Shown here one piece after another: positions 43,640 to 53,755 of a stretch of 64,000 bases of DNA. Location: NCBI RefSeq assembly GCF_003589595.1, contig NW_020654289.1, positions 7,544,830-7,608,829 of the forward strand, read 5' to 3'. Positions within the stretch are counted from its first letter, which is position 1, and each line of letters begins with the position of its first letter. The position numbers were made by a program, and so were the translations under genes. This DNA comes from Hyposmocoma kahamanoa. Lineage: Eukaryota; Arthropoda; Insecta; Lepidoptera; Cosmopterigidae. Below the pieces are notes generated by a model. It was not told where the DNA came from, searched no databases, and saw nothing but the letters and a program-made list of their open reading frames with translations.

Positions 43640-43870
43640 TAACCGACTTCAATTCCACTGTATTGTATTTTTTTACGTGTATTACGTATTTACTCCCGCA
43701 TTTGTGAACTGATTGCGATGATTTTTTTTTTGTTGAAAAGGGGATATCTTGGTAGTGGTCCCATTTAAACTTCAAGAAGATATTCCACCTTTAAGGGTTA
43801 AGGGATGATGAATGCAGTTTATTGAATTTCACACACTTTCCGTTAATCGATTTCAATAAAACTTAGCACA
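43640..43870 (+). repeat. Dispersed repeat H copy 2
   Basis: TTTGTGAACTGATTGCGATG, GTCCCATTTAAACTTCAAGA and CACACTTTCCGTTAATCGAT match 18600-18780 in order. Confidence 0.55.
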
Positions 43871-43964
43871 TAGCGGCTGATTGCGGGCGAGACACGACTT
43901 GAAGCTTATATCCAGCAGTGGATACGTGTAAGTAAGCATACGAACTAATAATAATAATGTATGA

Positions 43965-44165
43965 GACAACCACACCAATTGCCTGGTTTCAAAATGGGGA
44001 GTCCCTATACTACGAGCAACGAAATTTACCCGCAATACTCAGACCAGAACCGATTTAGAAAAAGTTAATTTCTTAAATTGACTTTACCGGGAATCTAAGC
44101 CGGGACCTCTTCATCCAGCTCGCATAGTGCATATCCTTGGGTGACCGAGGTCATTAAAGTCGAGT
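43965..44165 (-). repeat. SINE-5 copy
   Basis: In reverse: GACCTCGGTCACCCAAGGAT, GAGGTCCCGGCTTAGATTCC, AAATCGGTTCTGGTCTGAGT. Confidence 0.6.
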
Positions 44166-44279
44166 CCGCGCTTTGAAGTGTCCGAAACAGGAAAGAATCA
44201 AATCGCAAAAAAGGAAAAATCGCGCGTCAGTCTTCGTTTGGTCAACCAACAGAGCGCTTGTCAGTCATAGGTTTTCTAA

Positions 44280-44420
44280 CAGTAAGTAATGGATTTTTTT
44301 GGGTCAATTTCATTTTACAATTCAAATTATAAAATTGACCAAAAAAAATCTATTATAGTGTTAAAAATAATTAAAAAAACCTAACTTTCAGTAATTATCA
44401 AAAACATGTTTGATCCCTAG
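44280..44420. repeat. MITE-K copy 3, left end missing
   Basis: The centre GGGTCAATTTCATTTTACAA pairs with its reverse; the right end reads TGTTTGATCCCTAG. Confidence 0.55.
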
Positions 44421-44439
44421 ACACTTCATGCGTGTATTA

Positions 44440-44914
44440 AAGGCGCGTTCAAATTTGCCGCTGTTAGAAGCGCTGCAGCCGCGCGGCGGCCGCGCTGCTG
44501 AAGTGCGACCAAATTTTTAGTGATGTTTTATCTTTCGACTCAACTACGCGATGAATTCTGACGAAGAAACACTAATTTTACCTAGTTTTTGGGGCACACA
44601 CTTCTCATGTAGGTATTAAAAATGACCTGCTATGTTTTTTTTTTAGTTATAGTTTCAGTTTCAAAATTGTCAATAAATTTCAGACATCAATTTTCCCGTG
44701 CCTTTTTTATTCAGTCGATTGGAATAACTGGCGGAACTGCTGTCCCATATTGCAGGGTGTTGGTTTACATTCCTACTACTACATTTTCACTTTACTACTA
44801 TACATTTTCATCCATCTTGGTTAATTTGAAAAATTAACATGTATACTTTACTAACCGTCACTACAATCAAGCGTGACTGCAGCGCGTCTAACAGCAGCTC
44901 TTTTGAACGTGCCC
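44440..44914. mobile_element. MITE with GC-rich ends and TTA flanks (475 bp)
   Basis: Left GGCGCGTTCAAATTTGCCGC and right (in reverse) GGGCACGTTCAAAAGAGCTG, then CTGTTAGA.GCGCTGCAG on both arms (about 40 bp). TTA at 44437-44439 and 44915-44917. PIF/Harbinger-like by the 3-bp duplication; the 71-codon frame inside is not recognised. Confidence 0.6.
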
Positions 44915-44977
44915 TTAGACCCGGCGTCCATTTGTTAGTAGGTCAATTATAATAATGACATTAATGTACCGCACAAT

Positions 44978-45090
44978 AAACCAATTACCTGGTATGAAAT
45001 TAAAGCTCATTCCTGGTCACTACTCGGAACATTTTTCTCTTAATTGCTTTCCAAATTGGTTCAATTAGTGTTAACCACCGGTTGTCGAAC
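44978..45090 (-). repeat. SINE-5 related fragment
   Basis: In reverse: ATTGGTTTAT.. side ends in ATTACCTGGTATGAAATTA-type tail; head side degraded. Confidence 0.35.
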
Positions 45091-46431
45091 CATACTTTAA
45101 ACTACGCATTATTTGCTAAAATACCACATCTATAAAATTCTACAAAAATAGGGTAAAAAGAAAACAAAGTATAAAGCAATTTTCATTAGAAGCTATGAAA
45201 ATTTGGAAATTCAAGCTTTTGTAGTATTTAATAAATAAACAGTTGCTCGAAAAATACCGACAGTCTACGATTCCACATTCGTTATAAACTGTCATAATTT
45301 CTGTGAGAACTAGAACAACTACAGTACCCAACTTATTAGCATAGTCTTAGAAAGGGGGAACGTTACCTGCATTTGGGGCACCTTGGCAGGGGCCCGTACC
45401 TATTTAATCTAGCCTTAGTCCTTGTATTTAAGATGCTAATATATGTTAGTCCTTTGTTTCACAATACACGCTCAAAAAGACCATTTTTTTCTGCTTTAAT
45501 AACAATTAGGACGGAATGTCGATTTCCTTCTAAAGTGCAACATTCTTGAATATTTTCTTTTATTTTTCATAGTTCTGAACATTAGCATTCGAAAATTTTA
45601 TAATTGAGTATTCTTCTCATAGACTGCATGCTTGGAGAAGTTTTTGGTCAATGAAAGAACTAGTGAAGGGAAAATTGCCGCTTTTTCTGAAAATAAAACT
45701 CATGGATTTCGCATTCTCCCTGTCCTTATATGGGCTTTTACTTGGTTTTTGAGGAATCGTCAGAAGTTCGCACTTGAGGTGGTCTGCGAGGCTTGGAGTG
45801 CAACATCTTGGGAGTGAAATTGTCAAACCGCGCGCGGAATAGTGTACTGCACTTCAAAACACAAATCATTGATGGTCAAAGAGCCACCAGCCAGAAATAG
45901 AACCGCCGCATGTCAAGCGAGCTGTAGGCAAATACCACCACGGGTGAATCCCACCAGATGCAGGACAGAGACGTGCAAAACCTAAAAGGATGGCATGAAG
46001 CTATGGCTAGATGCTCACATGAAAGGAGATGATGGAAGGCCATTGCCCTGAAGTGGGATAGTACTGGCTGAGAAATGCTGAAATGAAATTGACTGAATAT
46101 GATCTTTGACCTCAAATGTCTCATGTCAGCATTCAAGATTTGGGCCGAGTCAAAACCTGTAGAATTGTATTATTTATGCTAGTTCCAAATTTCGAACATA
46201 TCGGTTGAGAAACGGCCAAGTCATTTCGTTCGTAGACTGAACAATTTGAATGGATGCCAAGAAACCTTCGTTTGCTTTACTCACTGCTCTTTAATAAGAG
46301 TATTTGACAAGTACAGAAAACCAACTATTGTCTGAAACTTAGATTGATGATATTTATGTCTACAATTATTGTCTACAAATATTTATTATACAATTAGTGT
46401 CTACAAACATTTATTGACAAAGAGCAACCCA
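45091..46431. other. Long stretch without recognised features
   Basis: 45600-46140 is less AT-rich and holds short frames on both strands, some LINE-like in composition, but no motif is convincing. Confidence 0.3.
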
Positions 46432-46451
46432 TAACCTAACCTAACCTAACC
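46432..46451 (-). repeat. Interstitial insect-telomere-like repeat (TAACC)4
   Basis: Four perfect TAACC units, the reverse of insect TTAGG repeats. Confidence 0.8.
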
Positions 46452-46532
46452 CTTTTGCTCATTCTTCTCAGGAGAATCTGCCTTACGAATGAGCAGTAGA
46501 GTTTAATGAATATGACGATTTTAGTTTTTTTT

Positions 46533-46817
46533 TTTCTATTTTATTTTATATAGGCAGCGAACAAGCAGACGGCCCGCCTGATGGAAAGCGGTCACTATCG
46601 CCTATGAACGCGTGCAATACCAAGAGAATCACAAGCGCGTTGCCAACCCTTTGGGGCCCTTCTCAAATGCCTTTTGAAGGACTCCATGCAGGAACGTGCA
46701 GGGAGTTCATTCCACAACCTAATTGTACGTGGGAGAAAGCTCTACTGAAACCATATAGTACGAGATTGACTCGGTTCCAGAGTGTGAGGGTGGACTCCCG
46801 CCTATCCTCTATAACTA
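46533..46817 (+). repeat. Dispersed repeat R, 3'-LINE or SINE-like
   Basis: CAGACGGCCCGCCTGATGGA, ATCACAAGCGCGTTGCCAAC and GGGAGTTCATTCCACAACC are words of a dispersed moth repeat as I remember it. No second copy in the window. The 72-codon frame is not a gene. Confidence 0.4.
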
Positions 46818-46901
46818 GTTGATGACTGTACCACCTAAGTCAACCGTGACCATGGGACATGTAAAGGGCCTGAAACGTTGGTTTGTTTGAAAAAACAAAT
46901 A

Positions 46902-48211
46902 CACAGTCAGGTCATAAGTATTGTCACACAGTAAAAACTTTTCTTTTAGAATGCTGGCCACAAAAAAGTTTATTGAATTCGAATTTCGAATTGTTCATGA
47001 AAATAAAAATGTATACTTTTTAGAATTTTACTCATTTTTAAATATGGAGTGGACGCTTAAAGAAGACCGTGTTGCAGTTATTGCGTTGCATCGTTGCGGT
47101 TACGCGCCAATTCAAATTTTTGACATACTGAAAAATTTGAATATAACCAAAAGATTCATTTATCGTACCATCAAACGATACAATGAAGACTCTAGTGAAG
47201 ATGACAGGTCAAGAAGTGGTCGCCCTCGGTCTGTTAGGACTCCAGCAGTGACAAAAGCTGTGAAGGCGCGAATTCAAAGAAATCCCAAACGTAAGCAGAA
47301 ACTGTTGACCCTTCAGATGGGGTTAAGCAGAACCACGGTGAAAAGGGTGTTATAAATGAAGACTTAGGGCTTCGGGCATATCGAAGAAAAACAGGACATT
47401 GTTTGAATGCTTGTCTAATGGACCTGAGACTGAAGAGATGCCGCGCTTTGTTGAAGCGGTACGCGGGAAAAAAATATCGGGAAATTCTTTTTTCAGATGA
47501 AAAATATTTTACCGTAGAAGAGAGCTACAACAAACAAAATGATAAGGTGTACGCACACAGTAGTGAAGAAGCGAGCAACCGTATTCCGCGTGTCCAACGA
47601 GGTCATTTTCCATCCTCGCTCATGGTATGGTTGGGAGTTTCTTATTGGGGCTTAACAGAGGTACATTTTTGTGAGAAAGGTGTAAAAACCAATGCAGTTG
47701 TGTATCAAAATACAGTCCTGACGAACCTTGTGGAACCTGTTTCTCATACCATGTTCAATAACAGGCACTGGGTATTCCAACAAGATTCGGCGCCAGCTCA
47801 AAGAGCGAAGAGCACACGAGACTGGCTGGCGGCGCGTGAAATCGACTTCATCCGGCACGAAGACTGGCCCTCCTCCAGTCCAGATTTGAATCCGTTAGAT
47901 TACAAGATATGGCAACACTTGGAGGAAAAGGCGTGCTCAAAGCCTCATCCCAATTTGGAGTCACTCAAGACATCCTTGATTAAGGCAGCCGCCGATATTG
48001 ACATGGACCTCGTTCGTGCTGCGATAGACAACTGGCCGCGCAGATTGAAAGCCTGTATTCAAAATCACGGAGGTCATTTTGAATAAACTTTAGTGTCATA
48101 AGAATCTATGTTTTGTTAAGTTCATTTTGGTGTATAAATGGTTACATAATCAATAAACTTGTTTCAATTATTTTATACTAAACATGTGACAGAATTTATG
48201 ACCTGACTAGG
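46902..48211 (+). mobile_element. maT-type mariner transposon (DD37D), 1310 bp
   Basis: Inverted ends CACAGTCAGGTCATAAGTAT and (in reverse) CCTAGTCAGGTCATAAATTC are flanked by TA at 46900-46901 and 48212-48213. One transposase gene lies between, broken by a frameshift. It is inserted in a MITE-D copy whose uninterrupted relatives give an empty site. Confidence 0.9.
47044..48086 (+). pseudogene. maT transposase, one frameshift
   Basis: Start ATG at 47044 (MEWTLKEDRVAVIALHRCGY) follows the family's N-terminal helix-turn-helix region; upstream codons in the same frame are non-coding. A second DNA-binding part ends in SRTTVKRVL. Near 47350 a stop and a 1-nt shift move the gene to another frame, which continues NEDLGLRAYRRKTGH to a stop at 48084-48086. 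Catalytic aspartates are visible at 47496-47498 (FSDEK), 47784-47786 (QQDSAPAQ) and 47898-47900 (NPLDYKIW). The last two are separated by 37 residues, the DD37D spacing of maT. Total about 346 codons, normal for the group. It cuts and pastes DNA at TA sites when intact; this copy is probably inactive but recent. Confidence 0.9.
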
Positions 48212-48252
48212 TATATGCGATTTAAATCCGGAAAAATGGTTTCATTTCTTTC

Positions 48253-48439
48253 TATCAATAGACAGACAATTATTGTTATTACTAAAAAATAATAGTAATC
48301 TCACCATCTGACCGACTTAAATCGAACCCTAAAACGTGGTTTATATGAAGATTGGAAAAGTAATTAGAAAGAAAGAAAGAAACGTTTATTCAGCTTATTA
48401 AGACTTATACCGATCAAAATAAAACAAATTAATGATGTA
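48253..48439. other. Nothing recognised
   Basis: AT-rich. Confidence 0.3.
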
Positions 48440-48512
48440 ATTAGAGTACACTAATTCTCATTCCCAATAGTGTACTTTGCAGCCGAGGGGAAGACTTGTC
48501 AGCTTAAGTTAC
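48440..48512 (+). repeat. Dispersed repeat S copy 1 with hairpin
   Basis: AGTACACTA pairs with TAGTGTACT around ATTCTCATTCCCAA. Same layout at 55948-56015, then CTTTGCAG and a GTCAG word. Confidence 0.5.
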
Positions 48513-48638
48513 ATTATCGTTTTCAAACAAAGGTTCATCGAGGTTTTGTATTTAGACGTATTCGGAAAAAGCTACTTATTAAACTACTTTTACATATATT
48601 TCAACCTGACTGTACTTTTGATGAGTGCGCCTTCAAAT

Positions 48639-50139
48639 TAGAATAGAATAGAATAGACATTTATTGTAAAAAAAAGAAACGAAAAAAAAAAAACAAAAAT
48701 TGATAACACAGACAAACAAAAGGAAACTAAAAGAATAATTAAACGAAATAAAGAATACAGTAAAAAAAACCAACACAAAATAATACAAATCAGACAAAAA
48801 ACGAAAAGCAAAATATAACCACTACAAATTTTGTACTGTCATATATGTGGTTGTGGCGTACGCACAAGGACTTCATTCAGCATAAGCCACAGCCATGATT
48901 GATTGTGGCGCCGGTTTTTAATGAGCCCTGAGCCGAGATGAGTGACGTACGTGTGTGTCGCGAAATAAAAGAACTTAAAATAAACTACTTAAATATTTGT
49001 GTGTGTATTCTTTGTACATTGTGTTACGTTATATTATAGATCGTAAAAGTACGTAAATATAGCAAAAAATATAAATATACCTACAGTGTGCCTAAACTGC
49101 CCCATCGCGTAACCGCAGCGATAACGATAAAAAATTAAATATACATATCGGCCACCGTTCGCCAACGCTATTAGTCGAAACCAGCGCGTTAAGTACACAA
49201 GTAAAATCACACTGCCCTTTTTTGGATATCCAAGAGATATTTTCTATATTTGATTTTAAAGGTATACATTGTTTTCAGACTACTAAGTGGCGGCGGCAGC
49301 AAGACGTTCCAAATCTTCGCTGCGGCGAATTTGAAACTACCACGGAATGCAGCGGTATGATGGCGTGGTGCGAGCATCGACCAGTCCAACGTTCTGGTGT
49401 AGGCAGTTTTCACATCGCTGGACCATACCAACTTTTCAGCCAGATAAGATGGAACTTTGTATTTGATAATGCCAAACAAAAGTGTTGCAAAATGCAAATC
49501 TCTTCGCGCTGTCATCTTTAAAATATTTGCGTCGTTAATATAAGGGGTAACGTGCGTGCGTGGTGGTACATTGAAGCAGAACCTCGCACCTGCATTCTGC
49601 ACTCGTTGAATTTGTTTCTGCGTATGCGTGGCCCGTAAACTTCGTCCATATAGTTAAACTTAGATTAAACCAACGAATCACGTAATTTAACACGCATTTG
49701 TACTGTTAGATAATTCTTAATGTTATACAGTACCTTTAACCTATAAAAACAATTTGAAACAGTTCTCAGTACATGATTTTCTAAACGAAGTTGTTCGTCC
49801 ATGAGGAGACTAAGGTTGCGAGCCTCACTTACTCGCTCAATGACTTCACCCCTAATATCCAGGGTAACTCGGTGATCTCAGATGTTTGCTATTTGGTTTC
49901 TTGTACCGAAAACTATTTATTTTGATTTATAGCCATTTAGCACTAACGCATTAGATTCAGCCCATAGGGCTATACATTCTAAATCTTCGTTTAACTTATT
50001 TACAGCTGTACGAGTATCACATGGCTTACATGAAATGTAAATCTGTATATCGTCAGCATAAATATGATATCTACAGTGTTTAATATGGTTCACTACATCG
50101 GCACTGTAGATAATAAAAACAATCGGACCTAAAATTGAG
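48639..50139 (-). pseudogene. LINE reverse transcriptase fragment with (TTCTA)n tail
   Basis: From 50139 downward the minus strand reads GSILGPIVFIIYSADVV, then HIYADDIQIYISCKP with the YADD catalytic box. After several frame changes it reaches the open frame 49602-49207 (RRDLHFATLLFGIIKYKVPS, then TAYTRTLDWSMLAPRHHTA), the C-terminal thumb and tail of a LINE polymerase. The 3' region runs to 48639-48657, where it ends in CTATTCTATTCTATTC-type tandem units instead of poly(A). Endonuclease and the N-terminal RT motifs are missing because the 5' edge abuts a SINE. In a living copy this would copy RNA at a nicked target. Confidence 0.65.
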
Positions 50140-50282
50140 CCGAAAAGCTCATGATAAATTTCAAATTAAATTAAATTAAATTTCGCATATAAACTCCGAG
50201 AAACTCAGAGGTGCGAGACCACCTCGAGTCGAACCCACGACCCTCTGCTTGAGAGGCAGTAGGTCAAACCATTAGGCTACAA
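50140..50282 (-). repeat. tRNA-derived SINE (SINE-4, Lep1/Metulj-like), truncated at a LINE
   Basis: In reverse: GTAGCCTAATGGTTTGACCT, GGTCGTGGGTTCGACTCGAG, then TCTGAGTTTCTCGGAGTTTA and ATCATGAGCTTTTCGG. Exactly at this word the LINE polymerase sequence takes over. The family name is from memory. Confidence 0.6.
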
Positions 50283-50344
50283 AATTTCTTGTTTCAGCGA
50301 ATTCCATGATCAAAACAATATAAAATTATTTCTATATAAATTTC

Positions 50345-51520
50345 ATGATTATTTTGATGGATTTAGGTTGCGATTTACTTGAGCAATGGCAGGCAAAAAT
50401 CGACTTAGGCAACAAGTCCCTTATAACTCGATTTGCTACCAGCGATATCCACATGTACACATCCGGAGAACAAAATTTATTTAAGGAAATAATCCCCGCG
50501 CTTGCCTCTAAAATAATTAAAATCCCTATTACAATTTCTAATGGTGCGATTTATATTAACGAACAAAATATTTCCGGTTGTAATATTCGTGAATGTGTTT
50601 CAATGTCAAACGACAATTTTGCATATCTGCAAGTATCAAACCCGACAAACAATGACATATTTTTTCACCTACCGGAACCTATTCAAGCACATGTTTTCAA
50701 TGAGCAAACTATGCAATTTACAAGGGACAGTGACCTCGCGCGTGGTGTCATATCACAATTACGTACTGAACACCTAAACGAAGAGGAAAAATGTAATTTA
50801 ATGAATTTATGTAGCAAATACGCAGATATATTTTACTTAGAGGGAGAAAAATTGACGTTCACTAACCAAATTAAGCACCAAATTCACACCACTGATGAAC
50901 TACCCGTATACAGTAAATCCTATAGATATCCACATGTTCATAGAGACGAAATTAGAAAGCAGATACAAAATATGTTAGAACAAGGAATCATTCGATCTTC
51001 TGCCTCTGCCTGGAGCGCGCCTATCTGGATCGTCCCAAAAAAATCCGATGCATCTGGGAAGGCAAAGTGGCGAATTGTTCTCGATTTTCGAAAATTAAAC
51101 GAAAAGACCCTTCTTGATAAATATCCCATTCCCAAAATTGTCGACATTTTGGATAAATTAGGGAAATGTCAATATTTCAATACTTTAGATTTGGCGAGTG
51201 GCTTATATCAAGTAGAGATGGATCCCAAAGATATACATAAAACTAGTTTCAGCGTTGATCGTGGGCATTTCGAATTTCTGCGAATGCCCATGGGTATAAA
51301 AAATTCCCCGTCCACCTTTCAAAGGGTTATGGACAATATTTTACAAGATGTCCAAAACGATTGCTGTGTAGTTTATTTGGATAACATTTTAGTATTTTTG
51401 ACTTCCTTTCAGGAACACATAGTCAATCGTAAAAAAAATTTTCAGCGCCTTTGGGAAAGCAATTTCAAAGTCCAATTACATAAATCCGAATGTTTAAAAC
51501 ACGAAACTGAACCCAGATAA
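50345..51520 (+). pseudogene. Gypsy protease end and reverse transcriptase
   Basis: The frame opens with the C-terminus of the protease (ILMDLGCDLLEQWQAKIDLG) and continues through a linker to reverse transcriptase: PVYSKSYRYPHVHRDEI at about residue 190, KWRIVLDFRKLNEKT, the first catalytic aspartate in FNTLDLASGLYQVEM, and LRMPMGIKNSPSTFQRVM. The YxDD box reads VVYLDNILVF, so the second catalytic aspartate is replaced by asparagine. The frame ends early at LKHETEPR because of a deletion of roughly 10-15 codons and a shift; the continuation is in another frame. It closely follows the 17.6/297-type Gypsy layout. Inactive. Confidence 0.8.
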
Positions 51521-52024
51521 AATAAGTGCAATAGTGAAATACCCTGTGCCAAAAACAACTAAACAAATCAAAGGTTTTCTTGGTCTACTTGGTTATTATC
51601 GTCGTTTTATACCTGACTTCGCAAAGATCACAAAACCCCTAACTTCTTGCCTAAAAAAATCATAAATTCCGAATACCTTCAATGTTTTGAACATTGCGAA
51701 ACCCTTTTGATGAACGACCCTATATTAATTTATCCCGATTTTTTAAAAGAATTTGTACTCACCACAGACGCATCTAACCTCACACTTGGTGCTGTCTTAT
51801 CGTAGGTTACCGTAGGCTCCGATCGCCCTGTAGCTTATGCATCTAGGAACCTAAACGACAGTGAAATCAATTATTCGACGATTGAAAAAGAATTGCTGGC
51901 TATAGTTTGGGCGACTAAATATTTTAGACCTATCTATTTGGTCGCAAATTCAAAATTATAACTGACCATAAACCCTTACAATGGCTTATGAGTACGAAAG
52001 AGCCCAATTCCAGACTTACACGGT
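51507..52024 (+). pseudogene. Gypsy RT thumb and RNase H remnant
   Basis: A frame from 51507 reads [16 protein letters not shown] and [15 protein letters not shown] to a stop at 51663. After another shift, FVLTTDASNLTLGAVLS carries the RNase H aspartate, a stop follows, then [18 protein letters not shown] and [16 protein letters not shown]. Sequence ends in a partial SRLTR motif near 52024, where the next repeat begins. At least four lesions in 500 bp. Confidence 0.75.
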
Positions 52025-52275
52025 GACCGATGCAAAACTCGTCATTTTAATTATAATTATGAGACACTTTTCGGCCCAACGTTCCTAACATCAGACGTAG
52101 ACTAAATTCCTTTAGTTAAGATCTTTTTCGTATAAGTACTTTTAGACATAACGTACCTAACTTCGGACGTTCTCAAAATTATTTAGTTTGAGAAATACCT
52201 TTGTGGAAATTTAATATAGTTATTCATCATATTTTCTCGTCTTTACTTCATCCCCACTGCGGCCACCCTATATAA
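52023..52275 (+). repeat. Duplicated 253-bp segment, copy 2
   Basis: About 97% identical to 6775-7028. It interrupts the RNase H sequence on its left and abuts MITE-Q on its right. Confidence 0.7.
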
Positions 52276-52276
52276 C

Positions 52277-52388
52277 GCACATGATTTTAAGCAGCGATGC
52301 AAACACGCGACTGCATCAATACAAACGCGCGATTGCTGTGCATCGATGCGACGAACGCGCGTCTGCATTGCCGTTTGTAATCACTCTA
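52277..52388. repeat. MITE-Q copy 3, truncated
   Basis: GATTTTAAGCAGCGATGCAA to CGTTTGTAATCACTC followed by TAA; same words as 4432-4579. Confidence 0.5.
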
Positions 52389-52924
52389 ATAATCATATTA
52401 AACCTATGTCAGACACACAACGTTAGTGTTCGCATCAACCACCGACGGTAAACAAATACGATAACACTATTTTATTATTTTCAAGTTCCACAGTCGCAAT
52501 GAAAACGAGTATATTACAACAATACACAATAAAGGAAATTGGAGAACGAACACAAATTTAAAAAAGTTTCCGATTTAAAAAATGGTAACTACACTTTTAA
52601 AAGAAATTTGATAGTACAGCACCAATTGGAATCATTTGTAACTCGTGAGTTAAAAATAAACTGTATTTCTCCAATAACTCCACTTGATGCGAAGTTATAT
52701 TTTTCTTTTGGGCAGTTGGACGATACACGATAATTTCTGTGTATTTTGGGATTACTCAATTGTTAAAACTTCTTGGTTTTATGTTTATTATAATAATTAC
52801 TGTTTATTTCAGTCTGTAAGCCATAGTACAAAAATACAGTTCATAATTTCTGCACATCAATAACTATTACAAAAAAAATAGACATAAACAAACACTATAG
52901 TAATAAACACTATAAATAAATAAA
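52389..52924. other. Nothing recognised
   Basis: A 64-codon plus frame (52539-52733) is lysine-rich and unrecognised. Confidence 0.3.
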
Positions 52925-53110
52925 TAACGCAACACTCAACATAGCCCCGCCATTAAACCCAAATTGTACAACAGGTACAAATTACACCTAAACTCACGAG
53001 AGAAATAATTGTAGGCCATACAACTATTTCTCCCGGCCCGGGAATCGAACCTGGGACCTCTGCGTGGCAGTCCGGCCGGCATGGTAACCGTTTGGCCACG
53101 GAGGCAGTTA
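52925..53110 (-). repeat. SINE-1 copy with shortened body
   Basis: In reverse: CTGCCTCCGTGGCCAAACGG, GGTTCGATTCCCGGGCCGGG. Part of the body near the tail is deleted or altered. Confidence 0.75.
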
Positions 53111-53117
53111 CTATAAA

Positions 53118-53650
53118 TAGTACCAGTAGAGCTCCTTATGAAAGAGTTTGTCCAGGGAAGAACTGCCGCCTTACCTATTTCTGCCGCCAAGCAGTAATGT
53201 GAGCGTTAATGCGTTCCGGTTTTGAAGGGTAGGGGTGCTGGTGAAATTCAAGTACATGCGACTTGTCAACTCGATACCTCCAATGAACACTAAGCCAACT
53301 TAATTTTTGGACCTGTTGTTTTTATTTTGTTTTTTGTTTCTTTTTTTTACAAAATTCGTTTTTTTTGTTCTTGTTTCTTTTTTTCACAGAATTCGGAGAG
53401 CACAACTAAGATTATATTTATATTAAACAGCCATATTTATTTACTAAGGCAAATAAATATGGCTGTTTACAAAAATAACAGAAGACGACCAAAAAATAAA
53501 GATGGCGTAGTGTTCATTGAAGGTATCGAACTTGTGTCTCAAGGTGACGGGTGCAGTGGCAGTGCCCCTCAGATCTTTGAGCTTTGTTATGGACAGGCAT
53601 GTCGCTTACAAATAGGCCCACGACTTGTTCGCCCCGTTACTTGGTACCAT
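53118..53650 (+). repeat. RepA copy split by MITE-G
   Basis: 53118-53271 and 53529-53650 align to one RepA copy; AACT is duplicated at the join. Confidence 0.8.
53272..53528. mobile_element. MITE-G copy 2 (257 bp) with 4-bp target duplication
   Basis: Ends CGATACCTCCAATGAACACT and (in reverse) CGATACCTTCAATGAACACT differ at one base. AACT flanks both sides (53268-53271 and 53529-53532); intact RepA copies show a single site there. It holds the right-hand micro-ORF MAVYKNNRRRPKNK, nearly the same as in copy 1. Confidence 0.8.
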
Positions 53651-53755
53651 CGCTGCACTAGGTTCCTTCGCGTTTGGATACCACTTTCCACTTAACATCA
53701 GGCGGAGTGGAGTCATTTGCCTGTCAAGTATAAAAAAAAAAAAAAAAAAAGAAAA
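53651..53755 (+). repeat. LINE/SINE 3' end with poly(A)
   Basis: CACTTAACATCAGGCGGAGT and GGAGTCATTTGCCTGTCAAG precede an 18-bp A-run. Reads as a retroelement 3' end of unknown family. Confidence 0.45.

Larger units (their letters stand above)
46818..48252. repeat. MITE-D copy split by the maT element
   Basis: 46818-46901 and 48212-48252 join into the same sequence seen uninterrupted at 63835-63912 (GACC...AAAAACAAATA then TATGCGATTTAAATCCGG). Confidence 0.75.
50340..52024 (+). mobile_element. Ty3/Gypsy LTR-retrotransposon pol fragment, no LTRs seen
   Basis: Contains protease end, reverse transcriptase and part of RNase H in normal order. Both ends are abrupt: a SINE-bearing flank on the left and the duplicated 253-bp segment on the right. 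No LTR, gag, integrase or env was identified. Confidence 0.8.

Noticed and set aside
45617..46136. Coding region on either strand
   Set aside because: Short frames on both strands with no shared motif or splice support.
52023..52275. 3' LTR of the Gypsy fragment
   Set aside because: It starts inside RNase H sequence with no integrase or polypurine tract before it, and no left LTR pairs with it; kept as an unclassified duplicate.
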